A stretch of 64,000 bases of DNA from Aptenodytes patagonicus (GCF_965638725.1 NC_134949.1:122510294-122574293), one strand, 5' to 3'. Shown: positions 38,663-52,253, counted from the first letter of the stretch. The notes: generated by a model from the letters alone, not told the origin. A program made the numbers and translations.

Positions 38663-38943
38663 GTGATGTTTTTATACAGTATACTTTTTAACATACCAGT
38701 GAATTGATTACTGAATTCCTTCTGTTTTAAAATGCTCACACTGCATCTCCAAAGCCCTGCTTGAGGGGGTGAGGTATGGAAGGAGTCATCTTGCATGTCA
38801 GCTGTATTCAGATTTCCAAGTACAGGAGTGTACTTGCTTGTGGATGATGAGGAGGTGTACTGATTGCATACAGAAGTACAGGTAAAGAAAACAGCTGCAT
38901 TCTTTTTGTTAACTTACAATTTAGGATATGCAGCCATCTATGT

Positions 38944-39260
38944 TTAGGCGTGCGTGTAAGTCAAAGCGGCTTGAGCCATTTTAGCTTGCGTGATTAGCAC
39001 TTGTATGCTCTCACTGATTTTGGCAGCTTTACAGGGGTCATGTTTCGTACAGATGAACAGTTTCTCCAGTGTATTAGCCTCAAACTTCATGTGAGCTGAG
39101 TGGGCTGTTCTTCGCACTTGCTGCTTCACAAACCACACTTAATTCCTTCAGTTCTAGTGTTCCCTCTATAATATCCCACTGTCTTTCATTCCAGATAAGA
39201 TCCTTCTCAGAGTAGCTGTGTTTTCTTGATAATTTTCCTTTATATCCTGGTTCAGTGGAA
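38944..39260 (-). other. Minus-strand open, protein-like region of unknown origin
   Basis: One minus-strand frame reads LNQDIKENYQENTATLRRIL, then four stops within about 30 bases, then KQQVRRTAHSAHMKFEANTL, EKLFICTKHDPCKAAKISES and IQVLITQAKMAQAAL in the same frame. Both parts are helix-like, charged and unlike random intron translation. It may be a decayed retrocopy or a conserved fragment. I cannot name a parent gene. Confidence 0.3.
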
Positions 39261-42200
39261 TAACTGCTTAGAAACAGTAAAATAAGAATTGGTATCTCAA
39301 AATAAACCAATGACCTGCAGTACCTGTTCTGTCTCTTGCTGCTGTTAGCTGTTTGGTGGAAAGTCTGCATGCCCTTTCCTTAATACCTCTAATCATGCAA
39401 TTAGAATGGATTTGGATTCAGGAAAGGATGTGAATCTAGCAATTAAATCATTCTAAATGATGATGTTGAATAGCCTTTTCTGGTCTATCTTTGTACTGTA
39501 ATCATAGATTGTAATTTTAGTTTTTAGTAGGATAACATCAGGGAAAATAGGAATATAAGAGTTTCATTTGTAGAATAAAAAGAGAAATAAAAAAGTTAAG
39601 GAAAGTGTCAGCAATGGCTTGAGGAATGGGGAGAAGATCATCATGGAGAGTTATCAACTATGAACATTTGTTCATGCTGTCTTTAGTAATAGAGTAGAAT
39701 AAATCATAAGCAGAAAGAATTGTTTGTAGTACACATTTCAGGTGGGGGTGGCTAACCCCCATGCAGTTAACTTGCATGGAACCGAAGAGATCAGAATTTT
39801 TTTTTTTTACTGTAAAAATAAACCAAAGATTGCTTCTGCTCCTGTTGTCTGCTAGAAACTTTGAATGCTCGTTGCTATTGTATTTAATACAGCTGCTGAA
39901 CTTGAAATGCCCCCTACACAGTAAGTTGGTATTGTTTTTACTTGTGTAGCATGAAATTGGATGGTGTGGTAGACAATTAGAAATTTGGTCCAGTCTGAGA
40001 TCTAACGATAAATTACTTGTGCACATAAAACTTTACTGTGAGGTGCTAAAATTTCTATGTGATATGTGGCAAAAGTAGTTACCCTCTTTTTAAGAGTACA
40101 CCTTCTAAAATTAAAAAAGAATGTAACAGATTCCACTGATGATTTTTGGGTGGCGTTGTTATTGTAGGTATGTCTTGATATTTTAAGTGCAGATTGCAGT
40201 ATTTGTGACTGTACTTGCCAATCCTTCATACAACAAAAAAAAATTGTATAGTTTTGGGGTGTACGTGTAGATGTCTAGTTAATCCACCTGTCCAGAACGA
40301 ATCCCTCTAGATAGCTGTGTGTGTGTGGACGGGGTAGAGGTGGTCAAGGTCTTGTTAGACCATGCACCGTTTGTATAGGAGAGATTAGTTTCTGATTACT
40401 GGTCTTAAATGCTTTTCTACAACTGAAACTGGAATTTGTCTACCTACTTCAGAGTGTCAGAGGATTAACTTCTTGGCCAGAACAGAAAATTAATGGGCAT
40501 TAAATAATTTTGTGTGGAGAGGAGTGAAGAGAGGTATCCTCTGTCTTCCCCAGAAAGGTGTTTGGTTTTTTTTTTTCTTTTTTTTCTCATGCAAAAGGTG
40601 CATTTTTACAACATTCCCTTCATTGCAATCGGTCAAAATGCAGAAAAAAATAAATTACATAGTACATACTTGGTTTGGTTTTCTCTTAGGAAATGTATTA
40701 AACTTACATATGTTGGATATTACATTTTCCTTTTTCATGTGTTGTTTCTAAGGTAATTGAACTAATTAGTGCTAGTGTCATTTCAGTGGTCATCTTTCCT
40801 TTTCTCTGTAAAATCAACTTTTCACAAGCATTGTGTGTGTAAAATGTGTCTGGAATTTTGAAATAATCATATTATTAATTGCCTGAAACCTAAATCTCTG
40901 CTGTATATTTCTCTTTCACAATAGTTCTCAATCTCCCTTCCCTCGCTCTGTCTCTCATAGTTGTGTGTGCCCACAGGATATTTGTGGTGACCACAGTTTT
41001 GACAGTTGAAATCTAAATACTAAGGATTTATAAGAGTAAGTTTTTGTGCGATGGCAATCCTTGAAAATCATGGGCTTGATGGTATGTTCTACTATTATAG
41101 ATAAATATATTAGTACTAATATTATAGAATAGCAAGCCCTAGTAATAATATTAAAATAATTTCACTGAAGACTTGTTGTCTCAAGAGTTCAGATTTTCCT
41201 TTGTATTTTGATGGGTAGCTCCTTCTAATTTCCATGGGGATTCTCTACCTAAGTATCTTTTCAGGATCTAGACCCAAGGATGACTAATCTGCTGTAAATG
41301 ACTGGACAGTGGTTCATCTTTGCATCATTTCAAGATACAGTTTTACTTGCTCCATCTAACTATTATCTACAAATTGTGCATTTATTGATATACTTCCAAA
41401 ATACAGAGAACACCTGGGTTTAAATCTATGGTTTCTGAAAGAGTGTTCACGGAGAGCCACCTGAAATAGTTGGGACTTCTCTAGAGGATTCATAATGAAA
41501 CTCCTTTGTAGCACATTGCTTTCTGTACTTTCATACATAATTGTAAATAATATTTACAACAGTTAAATATACCTATGAAATCATTCATGAGCTATATATG
41601 AGGACTGACTTACAGCATTTAGAAAACTTCTAACTCAAACCACACATAATATATCTAAAGTAGTATCTTTGGAAGTTTACTAGTTAGCTACTTATCTTTT
41701 AGCGATACTTTCTAAAGATGTTTTCCAAAGGTAATTCCCAGACTGTACAACTGAGAATAAAGCAATGGAAAGTGAAGTTTTTAATGGAATATATACTTCA
41801 TAGTAGAAGCTTTCAGCTAGAGTCATGCGTGCTGTGAGCAGGTAGTCTGGCTTTACCAGCATCCTTGACAGTTAACTGCAGTTTTTATCTTGTTCTGGTC
41901 TCCTGCTTTTTGAAGAAAGAAGCAGTCAATTTCTGCGACTGTTTGGTGTTATGATTTGTATGTGTTTTTACTGAACACTGTGTTATACAGTAACTAAATC
42001 ACCTTCATTGTATTAACTGCCCACAGGTTTCTTCAACAGAATTTTTAAGGCTTAAAGGACTAAAATAAACAATTCTGTATGAAAATTAAAGCTGTATGTT
42101 TGAGTGCTTACTGAAGATACTGAGTGGCAAGTAATGTAGAGCACAGATTTCTAGTTTCTCAAATTTGACAGCCAGAGTTTCTGTACTGATAACTTTATTC

Positions 42201-45200
42201 GGGTTTGAAGACCATCATGCCACAGCTTACCAGCAGGCAGCTTTCCTCAGCTTTTTCCTTGCTTTGTAATCAGAGACATCTGTAGAACCATATTAAGATT
42301 TTGAGGTAAAGACTGTATGCTAACTCTTAAATGAGACAGAAATTGTTTTAAGCAATCAATTACAGTTTTGCAACATGTTACAAAGTAATTTGTCAAGAAA
42401 TGTAACATGCAAATCAAATTGTTGCATTCCTTCTGTGATTCTGCAGGCCTGCTAAGATCCAAAGGTACCTATATCAGAGTTGCATTGGAGAAACAAGAAC
42501 TTTTATTCATGTCTGATAGTACTTTTAAATCTCTCAGTGTGAGTACCTAGAAACAGTATATGAGAAAAATATTAAAATGATGTCTAGTTGTATGTTTAAG
42601 AAAGAGCAACCACCCATCTTGGGGGAAAAAGAAAAAAAGTATCTATTGTTTTCTAAATAATGCTTATCCTGCGAAATATACAATTGAACTGTAAAGGAGA
42701 AGTCCAGTATTGACTAGTGTTCCCATACAGAATAGAACAGTCTTGGGTGTCCGTTTAACTGAAGAAGCTGTGTAAAGTCAGCTGCATATCTAACTTTCAA
42801 AAGTCAAGGTGAGTTTATGCAGGGACACTCAGATGCTTATCAGTGATGGCTATCTTCATATTATGTTACAATTTAATACCTATAGTTGTGTTTTGGAAAC
42901 TTAGTGCTTGTATATTAAGTGTTCATATGACTGATCTGAAAATTGAAGATACCATCGAGCTAATTTTGTGTTTTGAGGTCACCACCTCTATTTAAAAAAA
43001 GCCTCTTATTAGTAACTGTAAAAATACATTTTTCATGTACTCTAGCTTTATATTACAATTTCAAATTAACAAGCACAAGAATATGGACTGCCCTGTAAAT
43101 TGTAAGGTGCAATATTTAACACTTTTTTAAAGTAAGTTTTTTAATAGGTCATGGCAGGATTGGTCAAAACTTCAGTGTTATTTTTTTCTGCCAGTCTTGC
43201 AATGAAAGAAGATAAAGGTGAGCAGATCTATTCAATTGCCTAGTTCCAGTTATATTACACTATGTTTAGACATTAGCTTCACGTTGTTAATCCCTCATCC
43301 TGCAAGCTGTTCTGTATGAACACGTGCTTGTACCCATACAAAGCCGGCAGTTGAAGAGAATCTGTTGCAATATATAGATGCACCTGTGAAGAGTTCCTTG
43401 CAGGTATGTGGCCTTCAGCCGTGTACAGATTCTCTACGGATTCCTGTGTTTGTGGTGAGGCAGTTTAGACAGAAGCTCAATTATCCAGTGTAAGGTTCCA
43501 GTAACTTCCATAAATCTTCAGGGTATTTTGTGGAAGTAAGATTCTTTCTTTCTTACAGAGAATCATGAACTAAAGCTGACAACTTCAGAGTTCTGTTTTG
43601 TAACAGAATGCCAGTAATCTGATCATGTAGCAAAGGAGATGGTGTAATAGTTTAAATTCTTGCACGAAAATACTGATATTTTTTCTTTGGATCATGTGTG
43701 AGTCCGAGTTGGATAAACTTGTTTCTCTGTTTTTCTCAGGCAGACAGATAGGCTCCTGTTATACTCGGGGATTTTTCTTGGTTGGTTGGTTGTTTTTGCA
43801 TGGGCATCCAGTATAATTTGGCTTTGTTTAGATAGCAGTTCTCTGACCTGGTCCTTCGGTGCATCTACTGCCTGTGCTACTGCAATGCTTGCTTTCCTAG
43901 CTCCTTGCCTTCACTGGTCAACATTCTTCTTATCTGTTCTTTTTTCCTCTTGTGTCTGTATTTCTTCACTTTAATGATCCTATGTATTTCAGCATTATCT
44001 GAAGGCTGGCAGGTGTTCTTCCTCACTTAAGCTTTGTATTTCGATGTTCGTTGATTTTGTTCTGTTGATGTTTGTAAGAGCCAATCCCAACAAGGAAAGA
44101 TTGTGTAAACTACTGGAAATAGTTTGTAGAGCTACCCAAAATAGTTTTAAAATTTTCTCACAAAGAAGCATTCCATTTTAATACCTCTGTTCTGCAGCAT
44201 GTACTCAAATTGCAAAACAGCATAATAAACAACAAAGAGAAGAAGGAAGAATTTTTTGTTAGAATCAAGTAGTGTGGAATTAAGTTGCTGTAGGTATTTG
44301 GGCAAGTACTAAATGTAAAAACTAGACATGTAACAAGGCTTCCCCCCCCATTCTTTTCCAACTGTTCCTTACAGTTGACTCTTTTTTAATTCCAGATTGT
44401 AAAACTTAAATTCAGAGGAAAAGTTCAAAACATAGAAGTGTTAAAATATGTTTTCACATGGCAAGGTCATCTATACTTAAATTCACGGCCGGACATCATG
44501 GATTTTGGAGGTGTTTAATGACAAAGTTTGAAACCATCCATTATCCAGCTTAGAAGTCTCTGCATGTTCTGCTGTTCTGTACTTACTCTACTTAAAACCA
44601 TAGTAAGCAATATAAATGCTCATAAAAGAACAAATAGCAGCCTCCTATCAAACTTAATATGCTAATTTTAAGAAATATGAGAGAAATTAAGCTTGTCTTG
44701 TAGATAGTGTCTGCTGAAAAATGGTATTGCTTCAAGGAAATGTTGCCAAACTCTATGATGACATGGGCAGAGGAAGAAGGCGAAGGCATTTCATTTTTTG
44801 TGTGGTGTAGCACCTGACTAGATGTAAAGTTGGCATTACTGATAAGCTCTGACTGGCTGTGGTCAGGAGTCAGTGGTATCAATAAGTCTGTCTTAGTGTT
44901 GAAAATTCCTGTTTGCTAAGAGCCCTTCAGATGGCATTAGTGGTACAAAGAGGTTGATATTGGACTTCAGAAGAGATCTTGTAGTCAACGTGGAACTAAA
45001 ACAGTTGTATCCTCCCACTCTAATAGTGGGTTCCTCCCACTATTATGCTTTTATGGTCTCTGAACTAGGCTTGCTGATAGGAAGCTGCTAAGGGTGTTAT
45101 CCATGCTCAGAACATGCTTCATTACCACAGTTCTTATCAGAATAATTTGAATGGAGTTAAGGCTTGTGCAGCATTTTCACTTTTACAGTTTCATGCTTTT

Positions 45201-47750
45201 TTGATTCATCAGTCATCCTTTTTGCACAATCAGAAGTTATGGATGAACCGTAAGTCACATAGCTCTGCACAATAACTGGAATCCGTTCTTGTGAAACAGA
45301 AATATGAAATACTCCAGATGCAGTGCTGACTTTAACACGTCAAAGGCAGCAATGGATTGATTCCTTAAATGTGTTGCAAATGTACATTTGGTGCTATTAT
45401 TTAAGCTCAACATCTAATGCTGAGAGGATTGCTTAAAACTTGCATTGTCTGTAGATGATGCAAGCCAAACAATTTTGCTTTGTGGTTTCTTTTTTTTTGA
45501 GAAGGGAAAAAGATGCATCCTTTTGAGTGAAGTACTCAATGTTATTCTGAACTGCTGACAAATGCTGTTGTATGACTTTTAAAAAATTAGCTTATTTGTA
45601 TTAACTCGTTGGGTGAATTTAACCCAAAGAGTTTAATCTGCTGTTGTTTTAGAACTTACAAACAAAACCATGAGTCCTTATGTAATAATCCAGAAGTCTC
45701 CCTAAGTAAAGCTGTCTTCGAAATAAAAAAAAAAAAAACAAACCCCAAACCACCACCAAACCCTGCGTGAACTTACCTGATGTGTTCTACAAACTTATGT
45801 AAGATCTTGATACTTCGGTGCTTGCTCCTTTTCTTCTTCTGTCTTAGGAAATTTGGCAAAGTTTTATTTTAATCTCTTTGTGTTACCTAAGACTTTTCAG
45901 GTGATGTTATGGGGAAGATCCTGGTGAAGACTGTGGACTAGTTAGTGACAGCATTTGTGTGGGCGGTTAAATGGAATTTAAAAGCTAAATTTGCATTGGA
46001 AGCCTATTGTCCAGAACCAAGTGGTAGTGTTTGACATGCTGTGTGAATAAGAAAAAAATAAAGGAGTATTGGATTAACAAAAGCAACACAGTATTTTTTT
46101 GTGTGTGTGTCTGAGACTAACCATCTTAGCATCAGATCATCTTAATGCCCCCAGATTACAGCTACTGTTGTTGTGGGAGAAAAATAGAAGAGTTTGAAAA
46201 CATTTGATAAAACCTTTCTTTAAAAGAAACAAGACCAAAACAAACAAAAATGCTGAAGGCAAGCCTTTTCGATGTGAACATCAGCTGATCCTACAGTCTA
46301 ACTCTTAATTTGAACACGGTCTTTGCACAGCAAAGACTAAATTTGATGTGATGTGGTATCTCTGAGTATTTAGGCACCACCATTTGTTTATGCTGTTGCT
46401 TGTTTCTTTTGTCAAACTACAACAGAAAACTTTAGGTTTCAGTATTACAATTCAGAATTTCATGGGCAGGTGACAAACTGGTAGGATCTGGGCTAGTTTC
46501 ACTCTGCTCCTGCTTGTGTCTTGATACAGGCTTCGGAGTCCTTACTGCGAAAGGAGAACTGTAGGACTAAAAAGTAGGAATATGTAGAATTGTTTTTCTT
46601 TTTTTCTTCCTGGTCTCACCATTTGCTCAGAGGCAGGGATAAGAGAAATGGAGCTTTGACCTTTCGGTGTTTTTGGCTGTTATTAGTTGCTGGCTTGAGG
46701 AATTGAATGTGTTCCAGGGATGACATGTTAGCTGAAATTTCAACAGACTGAAAGACTGTAGTCTTTTCAGCTGGTAGTTGTTTCTGGATACTTGGTAGGC
46801 TCCATTGATAGCTGAATAATAAACCTTCTGCCTATTGTGTGTTGTTTTTTTTTTCATGGAGTTTTAAGGACTTTTGTATAAGTGAGAGGGAGGATTCCTC
46901 CTTTGGTGGTTTTGATAGATGATAAAGTTTCTGTGATCAGAAATTGCATGAAGCTTCAGAAATAATTTTGCATTTTCTTCCTGCTCTACCTGCTTGGAGC
47001 AGGAAAATGTTACACTGTAGCTCCAAGGAAAACAGGATTCCCTGCTGGAGTTGCTTAATTCCTAGAGTTTCTGGAATTTGTTATGGCAAAAAGTTCCTGC
47101 TTTTCCTGGATTACCTTCATCCAATCCTGAATTAAACCACCTGGGGTTTGTTAGGAAAGGCAAGGTACAGGCTAGTTGGGGCAGGGCAACAACTACATTA
47201 AAATAGCTTTCCTGAGTGTATGTAGGGAATATAATCATACTGCATCTCTTAAATGGTGATCTTCAAAATCAAAATTAGGCATTCTGCTTGGGAAGTTCAA
47301 AACAGTGACAGAAATTTAGTCCTCTTATTTAAAACAAAACAAACAAACCCTCAAAAATCTGCAAGCATTATGAATCAAGAAAGCTGACTCAGCTAGCTAA
47401 ACTTTGTGCACTGAAATGAAACCTAGGAAGCCTGCATATTGAAATTCTTGTGAAATTTCCTTTTGTGTGGAGGTTTATTGTGCTTTACTATCCTTTCCCA
47501 GCTTCAAAAAGGAAAAAAAAAAGGGGAGGGGGAAGGGAGAAATAAATAAACTTAAAAAAAAAAAAGTTAATTGAGTACTCCAGAGAGAACAATGCATGCA
47601 ATTACTCTCCACCTGAGATACTTTGTAGCTAGAGAGGTTTAAAAAGACAGTAAATATAAGGGGCAAGAAAAGGACAGAAGGCTACAAATAGTGCAGATAC
47701 ACTAGTATGCAGGTTTTCAAACTTAGTTTGCTCTGATTATTGTTTTTAAG

Positions 47751-47951
47751 GTGGCAGCAGCAGTTTCTAGTTCTGTACCAGGCCACGTACAAGAGGAAGC
47801 GCTTGGATTTTCTGACAGTCCTCAGGTACTTTTCTGGAGTAGCTTAGATACTTACGATGAGCCATGCTTTACAGCTGAGGAAGAGAGACGGAAAAACACT
47901 AGGTTAACAACATCAGCCAAAGAGGAAAAATGGGAGCCTGTCTCAACTAAG
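47751..47951 (+). other. Candidate 201-bp coding exon (unknown protein)
   Basis: Acceptor GATTATTGTTTTTAAG, 67 stop-free codons in phase 0, donor AAG|GTATTT. It encodes VAAAVSSSVPGHVQEEALGF, then a hydrophobic patch (VLFWSSL) and a charged tail (EEERRKNTRL, AKEEKWEPVSTK). An internal donor CAG|GTACTT at 47,826 would give a 75-bp exon, also phase 0. It contains several CpGs, unlike its flanks. A second frame of the first 100 bp is also open. I recognise no family. Confidence 0.4.
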
Positions 47952-50072
47952 GTATTTTAAACATCTACCTGCTGACTTCAGTTGTTATCCCTGTACTATA
48001 TGTAGGGAGGTTGAACTTTTTTATGGATACGCACATCAGGAGACTTATAGCAGGAGTGGTTGCATCTGAACACAGAGACAACCAAATTGCTGCTTTCTTT
48101 TGAGAGCTTACAGAACCCAAATTACATACGTGTGCAGCTACCACTGTGGAGCTGACATGTTCATGTGGCTGTTTGTTTTAAATCTCCAGAAGATTCCTTA
48201 ATAGACTCTTACAGGGGACATGTAAGTATTAATAAAGTTGGCCTGTTGGTCATGTGGTGATGGGAGTAACCAGTGTGGAAAAAAGTGTCACGGAAGTGCT
48301 ACTCCAGAGGAGAGGCTTCTTGATTGTTGTGTCTGTCCTTGCAGAGTAATAGCAACTTGCATGCCTACAATTTGTGTGTCTGTTTATTTACCTATTCCTG
48401 GTTATCTGATTTGTTCTAAATTGCCCTAGTTTTGTAATGACCTCAGATATGCACTGTATCTTGAATCACAGCAGTGAACATACTTTTCTCCTCCCACTAG
48501 GAGGCTAAATTTGTTGGGAAAGTATTTGGCAGTTGTATTCAGTTCATTCTGTTTGAAAAATATCTCAGCAGCTGGTTGCTATAGAATCATTATATCTCTT
48601 CCAGATTTTAATGTTTAGTGGGTTGGATACAGTGGGGAGGTTATTGGCAAGGTAACTGAAAAAATGTGTTAAGTTCTTTCTCTCTTGGGGTGATGCTGGC
48701 TTAGTGCCTCTTTGTGGGACTTCTTTATTACTGTTTTTCAATGGCTTGCATGAGTAGTACTGCTGGTGGATGCTGTGACCTCTGGCACTAAGTATCTGGT
48801 TACTCATATTTTTGGCCAGGCTGTAGCATTTAATGCAATGGCTCATTTTTCTTCTTGCATCTTTGTGTATCAGTTCAGTTGGTATGCCAATCTAGAGATA
48901 AGCATTTAAAAAATGAGGTTGAACTGAGTTTCTGTTATAGGACTGCAACACTTAACTTTGCACTAAAACCAATAACAAAATTAGATCTCTCTTGCGACTG
49001 TTAGATACCAGTTGGAACAACTATGATTCCCCCCCTTGCCCCCGAAGCCTTTTGGGTTTGGGTTGTTTTCTGTTTTTTTGTTGTTTTGGGTTTTTTTTTT
49101 CTTCATAGTGCTTAATTCACAGATGATTTAGGTATGTCGCTGGGGCTTGATACTCTGAAATTGCTTTTTTCCAAAGCAGACCAATTGTGTCACAGAGAGA
49201 ATCTTTTCCAGGGTTCAGTTATATTGACACATGCAGTCCTCTAGAAGATCAAATCTTAAGGATTTGTCTATGTAATCAAAGCTTTTTTATTATTCAGAAA
49301 TAAATCAGCCTGAAACATAGGCTATGGTCAGAATGGTTCATGCTCTTCATCTTGTATCCCTTCAGAATTTTTTAAGAATGGCCTTCTCTCAAGGGTTGGC
49401 ATAAGCTATGTGTACTGTTATAATGCCTGTATATTGTTTGCATGTTCAAGCAGGTATATGTTTAGTTCTGTCTTAATATTCTAAATGTTTTAGTTCAGAG
49501 GCAGTGTGATAGCTTTCTTAATTGTCAGTAATGGAATTAATTTCCCAGAAAGACCCATGGAAGACTACGCAAATTTCAAAGTAGGTTAATACAAGGGAAC
49601 AGATGAGTAGAACAGAAAACTTACTATGTTTGTGTAGCCTGATGTTGGCCACCAGCTGTCATTTCTAGCTTTAGCTCTGACATACCAATCCCTGTTTCTA
49701 GAAAGTTTGTCTTTTCTATTGTTGTTAGACAGTAGGTTTCTTCCTACTATTTCCCAACAAGTAAATAGTACACATTGTGCTGAGGTATTACATTTTCTTG
49801 TTTGTCTTCAATGTTTGCACTGTTACCCAGATTCTTTGCCTCTATTTCAACTTGATTCTTCCACTTGGTACCTTCAGTTCTCTGAGGTTTTTAACACTGC
49901 ATGCTTTGACAACGTACCGGCTGCTGGCAGTCAGATTTCTTGAGGCCTCTGTTAAGACTTCATTTTTGGGCTGTTAAACCAAGAGGAACTTTTCAAAAGG
50001 CTAAAGTAATGATTGCAGGGTTGGAAGATGCTGATTTGTCAGCTGGGTCTAATTGAAAGTTCTTTCTCTTTT

Positions 50073-50077
50073 GTTAG
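50073..50077 (+). repeat. Left target-site duplication of LTR 1
   Basis: GTTAG directly before the TGTCATGG terminus of the LTR; repeated at 50,657-50,661. Confidence 0.85.
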
Positions 50078-50656
50078 TGTCATGGTTTAACCCCAGCTGG
50101 CAACTAAGCACCATGCAACCACTTGCTCATTCTGCCCTCCAGCGGGATGGGGGGAGAGAATTGGAAGGGTAAAAGTGAGAAAACTCATGGGTTAAGATAA
50201 GAACAGTTTGATAATTGAAATAAAAAAATAATAATAAATTGTAATGGAAAGGAATATAACAAAAATAAAACGCAGGAAAGTCAAGTGATGCAAATGAAAA
50301 CAATTGCTCACCACCAACCGACCGATGCCCAGCCAGTCCTTGAGCAGCAGCCCCCCTGCCAACCTTCTCCCTAGTTTTATTGCTGAGCATGATATCATAT
50401 AGTGTGAAATATCCCTTTGGTCAGTTGGGGTCAGCTGTCCCAGCCGTGTCCCCTCCCAACTTCTTGTGCACGCCCAGCCTACTCGCTGGTGGGGTGGTGT
50501 GAGAAGCAGAAAAGGCCTTGACTCTGTGTAAGCCTTGCTCAGCAGTAACGCAAACATCCCTGTGTTATCAACACTGTTTTCAGCACAAATCCAAAACAGA
50601 GCTCCATACGAGCTACTATGAAGAAAATTAACTCTACCCCAGCCAAAACCAGCACA
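50078..50656 (-). mobile_element. Solo LTR of an avian endogenous retrovirus
   Basis: A 579-bp element with plus-strand ends TGTCATGGTTTAACC...AACCAGCACA, flanked by the 5-bp duplication GTTAG. In the minus direction it begins TGTGCTGGTTTTGGCTGGGG, the sense orientation I know for this common bird LTR family, so it lies antisense to ITSN1. No internal retroviral sequence adjoins it; it is a single LTR left after recombination. Five bases of duplication suit an ERVL-like or related class. The family name cannot be fixed without a repeat library. Confidence 0.88.
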
Positions 50657-50661
50657 GTTAG
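50657..50661 (+). repeat. Right target-site duplication of LTR 1
   Basis: GTTAG, identical to 50,073-50,077. Confidence 0.85.
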
Positions 50662-51926
50662 TATCTCGAAGGAATTGGAGGTGCTGGTTTTTTACTTTCT
50701 CCCCACTCCTCAATCGTTTCAATTCTCAGCTGTACAAGCAGTGATTAAATGAGCCATAGACAAATGTATATCCAAGATACTTGTGTTATTCTCTCATTTG
50801 TCATCATGTATTTGGCATTTAAGAACTGGTAGTCAAAATAATTAGTGAGATTTTTCAGCAGGTCTTAAAGTAAGAACAAGAACTGTTGCCATATAGTAGA
50901 ACTCCTGTAGCTCGAAACAGTTGTCATAGACATTGTTCGTTGGAGAATTAAAAAGAAAAAGGAAAAAGAAAAAAAGCGTGTGGGTAAATGGCCTCTTCAG
51001 TCTAGAATGTCAGTGCATCTCTTGGCAATGCTTGCTGGTGGGCTTTATTGAGGATTACTTGCTGCTGCCTTTTTCTCCTGTAAGCATATGAACTGGCATT
51101 TTTTTACTGGAATTTTTTTCTTGCATAATTTGGGATTTCCTCCTTAAAAGTTGCACTAAAACAGCTGTATATTTGAAGGAGTACTTTGACTACTTGGGTT
51201 CTGAAACTGTCAGCAGCAGTATTTAAGCAGATGAAAACTGAGGCATGTTCATCTCTATAGGTACTTTTTTGCTCACTTATGTGAGAAACTAAAGTTGATT
51301 TGACTTATATATGAGATTTATGCTAGTGCTGCTCTGGAAACTTTAAAAGTGATAGAAAATAATACTGTAGCTTTAGGAAAATTAGTTATTGTCACTAGAT
51401 TTTTCAGAGGAAGTTAATTTAACAATCTTACTCTTGCTGTGTCCCACACTTATAATTTACTGCTTCACGGGACCTGTTATGACTGTTCACAACTTTGGAA
51501 CTGAACATGTCTAATAGAAAATGCTGTATATCATACTTGGCATATTTAGTGCCTCCATTGGTTCTTGATTAGACATGTATTCATTGTTCTGATGTCAAAT
51601 GGTGGTTGAGTATTACTACCTTTTTCTTTCCCCAAAGGGAGATGAGTTAATTTTGAGGCAGAAGTTCAGATTCTTTCCCCTGCAAGTAGCCAACTCTTCT
51701 TTCCAGTATGTTCATTTTGTCTTTTGCCTTTCATTTCAAGCGCCTGTAAATGCCATGTGTATTTTTCAGGAGAGTTGAAAACTAGACTGTTGAGTTTTTG
51801 AGAAAGGCTTTTTTGTCTGATGAAGGTTTGATTGCAACTGCTTCAGTACATGGGGTTTTTTAACAGCTAAATATTGACAACTTAGTTTTTAATGTAAAAT
51901 ATCTTTAGCCTACACTTCTCCTACAG

Positions 51927-51966
51927 ACAAGTGACTACAAGAAAATCTTGCTTGCCATTTTAGAAG
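51927..51966 (+). other. Weak candidate exon (unknown)
   Basis: Acceptor ACACTTCTCCTACAG, 13 codons in phase 0 (TSDYKKILLAILE) plus one base, donor GTAACG. It is compatible with the phase-0 end of the candidate exon at 47,751-47,951. Confidence 0.2.
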
Positions 51967-52253
51967 GTAACGTATTAGCTGCAATGATTGGTGAAGGAGT
52001 GGATGCTTCATTATAATGCCAGTTTTCATTTTCGGGTCTTAACTCAGAAGGTAAAATGTATTTTTAGAATCCAGAGTTTATTTTTAAAATCTTGTCAGTT
52101 GCCAACTCTTAGAGTATGCTGTGCTGTACTGAAGCCAGCCAGTGTGAGTTGAAAAATTACTGCTGAATGTACTGCCAATTATGCTAGCCTCTGCTCTTCC
52201 AAGCTTCCTTCACAGCTGTCCCTAAGCCTCTTCTGATGATGTCTCTGCTGCAG

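Larger units (their letters stand above)
37091..50072 (+). other. ITSN1: Long first intron of ITSN1, proximal part
   Basis: After the CpG island fades near 37.7 kb, the DNA is AT-rich and mostly featureless. It includes T23 at 38,127-38,149, a (TTTC)n tract at 38,582-38,614, two candidate exons (38,630 and 47,751) and an odd minus-strand open region at 38,944-39,260. No ITSN1 EH-domain exon was found. Confidence 0.55.

Noticed and set aside
43149-43217. Plus-strand stretch reading VMAGLVKTSVLFFSASLAMK with donor GTGAGC
   Set aside because: Leaves a one-base overhang incompatible with the candidate exon at 47,751 and has no other support.
50192-50722. 176-codon minus-strand open frame
   Set aside because: It coincides with the first LTR and runs past its end; non-coding LTR sequence.
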